64,000 bases of DNA from Adineta vaga. Taxonomy: Eukaryota > Rotifera. The notes beneath the pieces were generated by a model that ran no database searches, was not told where the DNA came from, and saw only the letters and a list, made by a program, of their open reading frames with translations. Of the stretch, positions 35,837 through 47,042 are shown one piece after another. The stretch covers positions 16,244,001 to 16,308,000 of the forward strand of contig CP075493.1 of the NCBI GenBank assembly GCA_021613535.1, read 5' to 3'. Each line of letters starts with the position of its first letter. The first letter of the stretch is position 1. The translations under genes and the position numbers were made by a program.

Positions 35837-38800
35837 TTACTTGTGAGTTCCAGCCATTATTCCTGGTCTGTCAACTACTGACATAAAACCGCCCCTTATC
35901 CAATTATTGTACAATCTGTGTGATACTATTGCCTTTTCCATTTCAGAACCTTCATCCTAGTAACAAAAATGTAAGAGTGAACATGTTGATAGTATATATT
36001 ATGATCTTGATTCTTTACCTGAAGTTCGAAATTAGTTGAATTGACATATAATAGTCCAATGGTAGCTAAACCTGTTACACGGAATTCTGCCCTACAGAAG
36101 AAAACGAACAATACATAAAAATAATAGTTGCCAAACTTACTCTATCTACTCACCTATTTTGATAAAGTTGATATCTTCTCTTCCGAATGACGTTAGTTGT
36201 TGATTCTGTCGGTATCTCGGTATTCAGTTCAATCAAGCACACGCTGACAATTTCTTCTTTCTAAATAATATCGATAACTCTTTCGCAATAAATTGAAAAT
36301 TATAAGTGACTAAAAAGTATAATGTCATGCAAACAAAGTTTTAATGCAACTTGCATTATTTAATACATGAATGATTTAATCACCTTATTCTTTGGTTCCT
36401 GCATATTAGATATGATTTGATACTTACAAAATATCTGTTCACATTATATATTTCTATCACCAAACGTTGTTTCGTAGGATATACCTGTGTGAATTTCAAA
36501 ATAAAGCAGATTTTCCTTCATTGACAGATGGATAATTCAAAATCACTTACTCGAAACAAAAAGCCTTCATTCCATATTGGATCCATTGTATTGATTTCAT
36601 CTCGACTATAAGCTGAATCTATAATTTCATTCCAATCTTGAAATTGATCAGTTCCCCATGTTTGTAAAGAAACTTTAGCGAACAAAGTACTAAGGTTAAG
36701 AGCGCGAAAAATATTTAGTGGCTTTCTCGATTTAGTAATGATATATTCTATCATACCATTCTTTATGAAAAAACGTTTTCTGCTGCAAGAAACTAGCGCC
36801 AAAAATCTTTATATACAATAAATGACTTTCTGTGGTGACTTGTTCGACTCCATATATTTCTTTTATGGGATTAATATGTGTCTAAAAAATATAATTAGTA
36901 TTTATAATTTAATCATATCATATTGGTAATGGATGACGGTGTGGTTATCTGTATGAAGAGAAGAGAATTACCCACATCTCATCCTCCAGATGATTTCCTG
37001 ACTTTTTAAAATATATTGCAGTGTTACATGACGTATTATGATGAACAAATCCTCAAAAATACTTCAGAAAACTTAAGATTATCAAAAAAATTTTAAAGAA
37101 TGCCAAACATCATATACTATTTCAGGAGCAAAATGTCTTTCGTTTTGGACTATCTTTTACACTCTTCCTACTAGATATACGTTTGTTTAGTTATAATACT
37201 TACATTAAGCTTCTCGAGTGCTTCTTCAATATACTTTTGTGCCGAAAAGTCGTCAGCAGAATTCAGTTTCTCAAGTGCTTTGCGATAGTATTCTTTTGCT
37301 AGCCTTTTGTTTTCGAGTTCCAAATTACACTCGTCACCGAATCTTATCAAGCGCATAGCAATTAAGATTAATACGCCTTTTCTTGCCGTCTGAAGATTAT
37401 TGCAGCGAATAATTCCTGGTGAAGTCGACGATGATGTAAGACCGGAGTCTCCACAATGTAGATAGATTTCTTCCTCATTATCGTAAATCATAATTATAGA
37501 CGCTCTTGAATATTCACTCAGCAAGTTAAAAAATGATTCTGATATATTATGAGACATTAAAATTAAATAAGAGTGATTGTCACCTGCGCCTATAATATAA
37601 TCCAAATATTCAGTAACATTTTTCTGCCGCAACCATTTTTTTGGCGATACTATGTCATCAAACAATTCTGCATAAGAATCTTGTGATTGTTCATCTAACC
37701 AAATAAATGAATAATTGATTTGATTCATGACATCTACCGGTAAGCATTTTCTTAAATAGTCATCAAAATCCGGTTCCTTCCCCATAATACTATTGAAAAA
37801 TTTATGGAATCCAGGCAAGGTAAATGACTCTTTTTTAGTCTTCTCCTTTGGTTCATGTTCAGAAGTTGAATTGCGATCTCTATACATCGGTAATGTAACG
37901 ATAATCGCCTGTAAATACAGAAATGATAGAGAACATCAGTCAAAATATAATTATTATCACAAAAATAATAACTGAGAGTTTATCTCACTGATTTTCTGAT
38001 TTTATTCAGTACTTTTATATTTGTATTTTTTTAGTTGAAATTTATAACATGATAGCATAAAATACGTACGTAGTACAAATGTAGCGTTGAGTTGCATATA
38101 AGTTCAACAATTTGTGAGAATACTTATATATTTTAAAGTAACAACTGTGTTTTATGAAGAAAATTTGAAGAGCTTTTTCAAAAATGCAGCTTTGGGTAGA
38201 AACCGATCAACAAAAGAAATATGACTTCTACACAGAAAAGTATCGTTTAAGTGAAAAACTAATTTTCTTTCTATTTTGGGACATACTGATAATCGATTAC
38301 ATAAATTTCTTTACACGAAACTAAAATACAGAATAGTAACTGTCAAGTAATAGTCTTCTTACATTCATTAGCAAATACTTTGATCAAAGGAGATAATGAT
38401 GAATATTCAGTACATCGAAACGCAAAAATAATCGAAATGTCCTTCGAACAGCTTACAATTTCATGAGAAATGAAATATTTCACTAAAATAAATACAGTAC
38501 TTCTTCCTAATAACGACACTGAAATGAAACTTTATTTTGTTTTTATTCGCGTTCATCTATATTATGACCGATTTCAAACAACTTTATATTTGGGGAATCT
38601 TTGGATGGTGCTCTTTCGAATGGTATATTTCCGATCCCTTTTCTCATATATTTTCGTGGAGATATCACCGGTCTACGGTCATGATGTCTTGCTGTCGTTA
38701 TTACGTGCTACTTCCATAATAACGACACTCAGCTATTTTTTTGCCCTAACCCAGGTCGAAAAATCCGAGCCGGATCCGGCCGGAACCAGAACATTCCGGT

Positions 38801-41800
38801 CATTTCATGGAAGCAGGGTTCCGACCCGGATATTTTCGAACTTTTCCACTCGCTTCTGACTAACTTCCAGTGAGTTCCAGTCGGAAAACGACTGGAATTC
38901 GCCAGAACAGTCCGAGAAATTCCGATCGGAATACTGCTTCCACTCTCCTTTGTTTTCCGGTTGGAACCGTTTGGAACTAGCTAGAACCGTCCGGAATATC
39001 CTCGGAAAGGCGTGATTTCTAGCAGGTTCCTTTCGGATCCGGAGGCCGGAACGTCCGTCCTGGGAATAACGACACTCAAGCAAAATTTATGCTAAAAGCG
39101 AATTCTTTTCAGAAAAAAGTGTTTTTGACGATTTTTACTCTGAAATTGAGGGTAGATTCCTTAGTCAACTTTGAAGAGCGTCTCAAGTTCTACCTATATC
39201 TAGCGGTTCAGGTCGATTGAATCATATCATAAGAGAATTCTAATATCAACAAAAATCATCTCGGATCAATGGAAAAAATAGGTATCCCTAATAACGACAC
39301 CCAGCAAAATTTTTGCCCTAATTACGACACCAAGCTATTTTTTCTCCCTAATAACGACAGTCAGCTGATTTGGCCGTTGTAACAATTCTAGCTATCTTTT
39401 CGCCCTAATAGCGACACTCAGCTATTTTTTGACCCTAATAACGACAATAAGCCGATTTTCATCATCATGTTGCTTCTCGTTATAGTTGCTGAAGAATCTA
39501 TCAACTTTTATTAGGGATGTGTCGTTATTAAGGACAAAAATTAGGTGGACGCCGTTATCAGAACGAAAAATCACTTTATTGTCGTTATTAAGGTCAAAAA
39601 ATAGCTGAGTGTCGCTATTAGGGAGAAAAATAGCTTGGTGTCTTAATTAGGGCAAAAATTTTGCTAGGTGTCGTTGTTAGGGATACCTATTTTTTCCATT
39701 GATCCGAGATGATTTTTGTTGATATTGGGATTCTCTTATGAGATGATTCAATCGACCTGAACTGCTAGATATAAGTAGAACTTGCCATCAATTTTTGAGT
39801 GAAAACTGTCAATACACTTTTTTCTGAAAAAAATTCATTTTTGGCATAAATTTTGCTTGAGTGTCGTTATTATGGAAGTAGCACGTAATAACGACAGCAA
39901 GACATCATGACCGTAGACCGGTGATATCTCCACGAAAATATATGAGAAAAGGGATCGGAAATATACCATTCGAAAGAGCACCATCCAAAGATTCCCCAAA
40001 TATAAAGTTGTTTGAAATCGGTCATAATATAGATGAACGCGAATAAAAACAAAATAAAGTTTCATTTCAGTGTCGTTATTAGGGAGAAGTACTGTAACAT
40101 TAAAGATAATCATTAATAAATGGACAAAATCCTTCGATGACTAAAATAACATTTCGGAAAATGAAGCAGAACACATAAATTAATATAACTTCTCAGTTTC
40201 TCTTTTAAGGGACCTTACACAGAAACATACTTTCGTAATATATCAAAGAGCTAGTAGTTCAGTTTCATTTACACATAAGAATAACTAATCTTATGCGCTA
40301 ACGAGAGCGTTGGAATATGTTGAATAGGAAACGAACATATTTGGAGACAAAATTCGAAATGAAACTTTCGTGATTTAATACAATATCACTGTTTCTAATA
40401 CAACACTCACCATAAGTTTATCATAGATTGTTGATTGTAACACTTTATCATGAGAATGTATCTCGAGTAAATCTATTGATTTTTTATAGCAAACCGCTGC
40501 TAAAGTATGTAGTTCTTCACGTAGAGTAACCGCTAAATTGGCAACTTCAATGTAAAATTTAATGGCATCATTTGCCAGTTGTTGACTTAAATCATCTGTA
40601 TTACAATATAGTCCACGTATATTATTCGCAAAGGTCTTCATCCAGTTTGAACGAGAACTAATATCCGTACTAGGACCGTAAATATACGTGTGTAATGAAA
40701 CACATTCTTTGACTTCCAATAAACTGAAAAGTATTTCTGCTGAACTGGCTGAAGTTACTAAAAATAGCACTTTGTGATGATTTTGCGATATATAAGTAAA
40801 GCATTTGACAGCATTCTGATAGACAATCCATGATTGGTAAGTAAAATTTTGGAACACAATATCTACTTCATATACAGAGGTGTCCAGCCATATAAATTGA
40901 AAATCACGGATATTCAAATATTTTTCGATGGAATCATTGTAAGTCGTATTCGAATCAAATTTTAAAGATATGTCAAAAAAGCTCTTATAAAAATTTACAA
41001 ATCCATCATCAACAATTGAGAATTTAATTTCTAGACCATCGCACGAGCTTTCTGATGTAGTACACTTTTTTTTCTGCATAATCAAACCACGATTAGCACT
41101 TGTCCTATGCAATAAAAGGAAATATATGAAGCAGCATAATAATATAAATGGAACTGATATAGTAAATATTCAAATGATTAATATTCAGCAGAAAATTAGC
41201 TTTATGATAATACTATTCAGTGAAGGAATATTACTCTTACTTTTATTACTAACTGATGCTCAGTAAAAGGTATAACTGAGTGAAAAATTAGCTTCCGACT
41301 TTAATTTAGCGATGCAGTATTTGATCATATTACGATTATTGATAAGTGACTTCGCGCCTGCTAAAAACAGTGTATTGATCACGACTATCACGAACTATGG
41401 CCAAGCTAACCGTACTGTGAATTCATTCTTAATATAGTGTATGAGGTAGGGTCACATAGCCTAGAGAGATGGAACATTTTCTTGTCTGTTAGAGGTACAT
41501 TAAAATAAAACTTTTTAACATATATTGTACGAGAATAATGCGTTACTGCTACTGCTTTTGTTATACTACATGTGCAAAGGAACTTTACAATGTCTATAAA
41601 TACTCAGTTTATCAACTAATACGAAGAACAATTTTAGAGCGAGTTAGTTACAATGAGATATCTGAATAACAATATGCACAAATTCATTAGTAAACAATGA
41701 TATCAAAAGTTTTGTAACTTATAAAGAATATCCAACTCTCTCTTTCTGCCAAACTCGTAATTTCACCAACAATAAGCGTCTTTACATACGGTCATAGTGA

Positions 41801-43305
41801 ACTTACTCATTATCGTTTGTATAATGACGAACAGCTAATGATAATTGGTCTTGAGTATTGAAAATACCAGCAACTTTGTTATAACTTCTATCATTGATAG
41901 AATTATATGTTACACAGGTTTCGCAGTATAAATAGATTGTAGCAATTGATGGTATTTCATAAATTAGTGGTATGATTGTTCCACTAAATATGTCTGATAC
42001 AATAATAAGCACTGTTTCATCTTCTAATGATGAGATGTAATCGATGCACATATCTGCATCATCAAACACTTCCATTTCTTTTACTTGTTCTTTGATTCTA
42101 GTAATTATTGATTTTTCTTGCTCATTATGTGTGCTTTTCCCAAACCAAACGACAATAGAAAAAAATCTGCTAGCTGTCCTGAGAGAAAATTAAAATTCAT
42201 TCGCTTTATGATGAAGAGAAATCCAGTTCAGAAAATATTCACAAATCAAAATAGATTTGTTTTATTCATTTCAATGGATAGTGTGATTAGGTGCATCATG
42301 CATCTTTCTTGAGGATAGATTATAACCATCACCGAAAATTGTTGTGCTCGAAAACTACGTTGAAATCACAGACTGTCGAAATAGACATCTCCGAACTTTT
42401 CTTAATGATTAACACCTCGGATACCCTTTTTATCAACCATTCGTTTTGGTTATCATTATGCTTGCTCTCATTTGTATTCACACATGAATATATAAACAGA
42501 TATAGAGAATGTACGCTATTAAAGACGTGTATCGACCGTTTATACTATTAAAATGCAAATAATCAAACATATATGTCATCGATGATTGGTCAGTCGAAAG
42601 TCCTATCCTCTGAATGTATATTGACACAAGTAGTTTGACCGAAAGCATGTATCACAGAAATGCATATCGACAACCTGCATTTTGACGACAATGGTTTATA
42701 CTGTTTTAGAAATCTGTAAAAGCTAACAAAATATAAATGGCTATCTAGAGCCTCAGATTCTACCAAAGACACCCTCAATAAAACTGTTCGTAATAGTAAA
42801 TGTCTGATCATATAATGGAAATCCCTTTCATACGGTCATAGTGAACTTACTTATTATCTATCGTACAACCATTAATAGCTGTTATTAGTTGACCTTCAGT
42901 ACTGCAAATACCAGCAACTTTATTATGATTTTCATCATTCATATTTTCATAGACCAAACAGATTTCGCAGTATAAATAGATTGCAGCAATTGATGGTATT
43001 TCATAAATTAGTGGTATGATTGTTCCACTAAATATGTCTGATACAATAATAAGCACTGTTTCATCTTCTAATGATAAGATGTAATCGATGCACACATCTA
43101 TATAATCAAACACTTTCATTTCTTTCACTTGTTCTTTGATTCCACTAATTATTGAATTTTCTTGCTCATTATTTGGATCCTTTCCTAGCCAGACAGCAGT
43201 GACGTGTTTGCATAGCATATCTTTGCTTGTATAAGGCTGGTCAGAAGTTGTTGTTAAGATGTTTTCTATATTCATGATATCGTTATCTAAAACTATAAAA
43301 CTCAA
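35837..43305 (-). CDS. multi-module Rossmann-like protein with C-terminal C2 domain (ten-exon model)
   Basis: Ten hand-built exons join in phase: 43305-42851, 42166-41807, 41104-40411, 37908-37204, 36881-36757, 36689-36551, 36484-36428, 36260-36154, 36091-36019 and 35956-35837, totalling 944 residues. Exons 1-4 each carry one version of the N-domain seen in the ART protein: VWLGKD..VLIIVSDIFSGTIIP..IAAIYLYC in exon 1, with weaker forms in exons 3 (FIWLDTSV..VLFLVTSASS) and 4 (FIWLDEQS..LILMSHNISE). Exon 4 ends in helical, TPR-like sequence (AKEYYRKALEKLN). Exons 5-10 form a C2 domain: LLYIKIFGASFLQQKTFFHK, LFAKVSLQTW, PIWNEGFLFR, QRLVIEIYNV. C2 domains bind membranes or proteins, often with calcium. 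The 3' part from 37887 is well supported on its own (434 residues). Fusion to exons 1-3 rests on splice phases only and could instead be two or three genes. Confidence 0.6.
38495..40094. mobile_element. 1.6-kb foldback element with ACGACAC repeats
   Basis: The ends read CAGTACTTC and its complement, flanked by TA (38493-38494 and 40095-40096), suggesting a Tc1/mariner-type target. The outer arms (about 38495-38731 and 39856-40094) are nearly identical over more than 200 bp, so mirrored 60-codon frames appear in both. The interior repeats the motif CCTAATAACGACAC many times: forward in the left half (for example about 39288, 39330, 39347), inverted in the right half. No transposase. It lies in a candidate intron between exons 3 and 4 of the multi-module gene. 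Confidence 0.85.
38732..39064. repeat. GC-rich insert inside the foldback element
   Basis: This 333-bp stretch is absent from the mirror arm. It is rich in TTCCGG/CCGGAA-type motifs (GGATCCGGCCGGAACC, GACTGGAATTC, CGGTTGGAACCG) in both orientations and much more GC-rich than its surroundings. It is flanked by a 14-bp direct repeat AATAACGACACTCA at 38718-38731 and 39065-39078. Confidence 0.75.
41807..42166 (-). repeat. duplicated exon of the multi-module gene
   Basis: This exon and 42851-43305 share a nearly identical core of about 270 bp. Both encode IIVSDIFSGTIIPLIYEIPS and IKEQVKEM, and both end in a donor followed by the same intron start. The intron side also shares CATACGGTCATAGTGAACTTAC. 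It is a recent segmental exon duplication. Confidence 0.8.
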
Positions 43306-45244
43306 AAAAATAAAAAAGTCGAATTATAGAATTCAATGGAATACTCATACTCAAGATGAAAAGATACATAATTACACGTCATGCTAAATTCGATGCCTGA
43401 ACTTACATATTGACTATAACATATACATATAAATCTTTCTATATTGAGAACTTAATTGGATGAAGTTAAATGTCTTCTTCTTAGAATATTCACAGTTTCG
43501 TTGTCAAAATCTTGAATAATATCATAGCCATTCAAATAAGACCTAGGTTTTTGATGAAATCACGAGTAGGGATATAGACATGATTGAAGATATATTTCAA
43601 AGGGTGTGTGTTTGCAATGTGTATAGTCATCTATTGCTATCCCATGATGAACAATCTGACCGTCGAATCCTGTCGGAAAAATAATCAGTTTTCATCGAAA
43701 AGTTGTTGGATTCCGACTACTTCTGATGGATTCCTGGGGGATTCGATGGGGAAAGTTTGATCTGGGAATACCAAGTTTTTGTTTCCTCGACTGTAAGGAG
43801 GGTCATATGAAAAAAAATAGTTTGTCTGTCTGTCTGTCTGTTTGTGTCAGGATCAAAGGTCAAAAAAACATTTTTTTTATAATGATCGCAAACGTTGAAA
43901 ACTCATAGTAGGATGGGGCTAGGTCCAGTGAGAGTGAGTTGAGGGCGGGGGTGTTGGATGAGATCGTTTTTATAGAAAAAGTTATTATTTTGTTTTCGGA
44001 GGTTACTGTAGATTTCAGCAGTAACATTTGAGTGGTTTTCTCCTATGGTAAGTTGGCGGATCAATTCGTTGCACCGTTTGGTCTGACTAAAAATACCTGT
44101 TCTCCACAGTCGAGGGTTGAGTGAGTCGGCACGACGAGCGTTACTTGTGAGTATGTACGCGTATGACCTTGAGGTTACCGTATAAGGCAGGTTTACTACG
44201 TAGTATTGCCGACTCCTTCAGAACTGAGTCGAAATGAGGTGTAAGGGATAGATGGATTAGTTTGGGTTAAAACGATGAAATCGAACCGATGATATTGCCG
44301 CAATTTATGTACCAATGATACCTGGCAATGTTTCAGTGATCTAGCTATCTGAAGACATTTCGACCGCAAAGTATTATTAACGAAAAAAAGAAGATCATTT
44401 TAACTCACTGTGATAGAAAGACCAGATAAATTATATAAAGAAACAACTATGTTAATCTGTCGTCTACAAAATTTGATATGTGCTTATCAGTAGTTAAGAT
44501 TATATTATAAGCTTTTAACAAAAAAAATATTTTTTATCTCAAATTATTTCACAAAAAGACCGAACAGTATTTTTGAATGTTTCGATTTAAACAAAGAGAT
44601 CTGTATTGCTTATTTCTACACATCTCCTAGAACAATTCTGCTAACATGAGTAGATGCCAAAAATACTTATGTCCTTCTCACAGTCGGAAGTTACGTGAGT
44701 CGAAACGATGAACGTTAATTGTTGTTGAAAATTTCTTTACGTTGTTACCTTCATTAGGCAATGACATTTGAGAACAACAATGCATTGTTTGTTAGTGTGT
44801 GGATGTGGTAAATCTATCAGCTTTTTAACTACAGCTCAACATAGTAAGTATATGATAAGAAAAATATACGTGTATTTCTCCAACAAAAAAAACACGTTTT
44901 GCTTCTTCCGATATTTGTAACAGAACAGAAGAAGATTTTTTACTCCATTCATGCCGTCTATTTATTATGCACTTACCTCCGTCTTAACAAAGGTAAAATG
45001 GCATGAAATATTTCTAGTTTTGTTCTGTCGCATCCGCACATACTCTTTAAAAACAATCTTGTTTCGACTAATCACCAGTTTGGAAATGATTACACAGTTT
45101 TTGAGGAAATATTAAGTTCAAAATCGGGGCACATCAATCTCGAGATTCTATTGGCTAGTTTGAAACCAACTGTAGCCAAGCTTTCATGAAAACGAATATC
45201 GGCCGATGATTATGGTGGGATGAGTTAAACACATTACGACATGA

Positions 45245-45286
45245 GTGTGGGTGTGAGTCAGACTATACTCTTAACCCACACCCTCA
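45245..45286. repeat. telomere-like palindrome, copy 3
   Basis: G-rich arm GTGTGGGTGTGA (about 45245-45256), linker GTCAGACTATACTCTTAA (about 45257-45274), C-rich arm CCCACACCCTCAAG (about 45275-45288). The C-rich arm and its CCCTCAAG edge match copy 1. Confidence 0.85.
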
Positions 45287-45763
45287 AGATCTGGATCAGA
45301 TTTCTTCACGATTACATGGGATTATCCAAGACTTCTTCGAGATTACCCCGTTATCCACCATGAGTGCACCATAATCACACCGTAATCCACCATAACTCAC
45401 CATGATTCAGCATCATCTTATCACCCACCGAGATTACCAATTTTTTTTCTGATTTCCATTGCAAAAGTGCCACTTGTATTTATAGATGATTGTCCGCAAA
45501 ACAAAACGGTCAATGGATGGTGACCAAAATCTGGATTGTTGCATTCGAAGATTATTGAAGTTGAACGACTGATTTTGGATTTGGTTTATGAAAAGAGTCA
45601 CTTATATATATAGCTGATCGTGGATTTCACGATTAAAGGATTTCGAAGATTCCATTAAATTTCCTAGGATTACACCTGTATTTCTTTGAGATTCGACTAG
45701 ATCACCTAGCTTTCTTCAAGATTATCCAGGATTACCTAGGATTTGTTCAAGCTTCCACTACTA

Positions 45764-46325
45764 TACAGGGTGTTAAATAACCATTACGCCCCTCCTTCCC
45801 AACCTAAAGAGAAGATAGTACTCCCAACAATTTTATGCCAAATGAAAGCTCGTGAAAAACTGCATCTAGGGATGTGGTTAGAGAAAGTACAGTTTGTAAA
45901 ATTATTACGATACTAGGTTCGACACATGAATTTGTCATACATCACAGTCTCGATTATGTCAAAAAACTGTTGTGCCACTCACTAACTTAAGCTCTGAATC
46001 ATGGATACTTCAGTTTATTGACGATATTAAATGTTGAAAAACACATTTAATAAAAACTTGAAACAATGAAAAGTACAACCTATGAACAGGCAATTCGAAT
46101 ATATAAAAGATTATTTGTACTATTTCTATTCACATGAGGCTGTGTTCTGTATGACAAACTCATGTGTCGAACCTAGTATCGTAATAATTTTACAAACTGT
46201 ACTTTCTCTAACCACATCCCTAGATGCAGTTTTTCACCAGCTTTCATTTGGCATAAAATTGTTGGGAGTACTATCTTCTCTTTAGGTTGGGAAGGAGGGG
46301 CGTAATGGTTATTTAACACCCTGTA
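45764..46325. mobile_element. mariner-like MITE, 562 bp
   Basis: Terminal inverted repeats start TACAGGGTGTTAAATAACC and continue for about 180 bp (arms about 45764-45950 and 46140-46325), flanked by TA on each side. The interior has no transposase. The TACAGGGTGT start and TA target are typical of Tc1/mariner-derived MITEs. Confidence 0.85.
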
Positions 46326-47042
46326 TATAAATATATTCATTTTATCTTATGAAACTATTTTAGATATTTATGACTTTTTCAATTGTCTCGAAAAGAACAA
46401 ACTCAAGCTTAAGTTATTAATTATCATCCTACTCCAAGAATAAAATCAGTTTTAAAATTCGATGATGATTCAGAAATAGAATGCAACTAGAGAAAAGATA
46501 GTCCGTTCTTCGGTTATAGGTAAAGATATAAAGTAAATGATTAACATGTAAAGAGCCTTTATCCAAATTCGATGAACTTGAAAGAAATTCTCAGTGCAAA
46601 ATATGTTTAATAATTATAAATAGAATACAAAGAAATAAAAACAACCATCAGAATCCAAGGAACTGAGTAAATTTAATCAATTCAAAGGTTCATTCTATTT
46701 CTCACATCTCTCTACATGTTCCGGATGAAAAAGTTTTAGAAAATGATTATTCGAAAACATTGTATATATTCTTTCGAAGCATACAAATTATAGATCTGAT
46801 TACTCTTAAGTATATTATGAACAATTCAATAAAATTCTTCAATAAATACATCGTATTCCGTTTGACTAGATGAATTTATTTCAATAATACGATATTAAAT
46901 GGTTTATGTAGAAAGAACTAATAAAGCAATCGAGTAAAATATTCATTATAGAAATATATAGTACAACAACAACAACAACAACAACAAATAAAATAAAAGC
47001 AAAAAACAAATACAAAATGATCTGATAGATGTCAATTGATTA

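Larger units (their letters stand above)
43306..47042. other. 3.7-kb intergenic interval with repeats
   Basis: No gene is supported. A GTCT/TCTG microsatellite lies at about 43824-43845 and an (AAC)n run at about 46965-46986. Between 45290 and 45770, degenerate GATTAC/CACCAT-type short repeats occur (for example TCCACCATGAGTGCACCAT). A palindrome and a MITE are listed separately. Confidence 0.55.

Noticed and set aside
43824-43845. Possible CRISPR-like or structured repeat
   Set aside because: It is a simple GTCT microsatellite; there are no spacers, and the genome is eukaryotic.
46082-46285. 67-codon open frame
   Set aside because: Falls inside the right arm of the 562-bp MITE.
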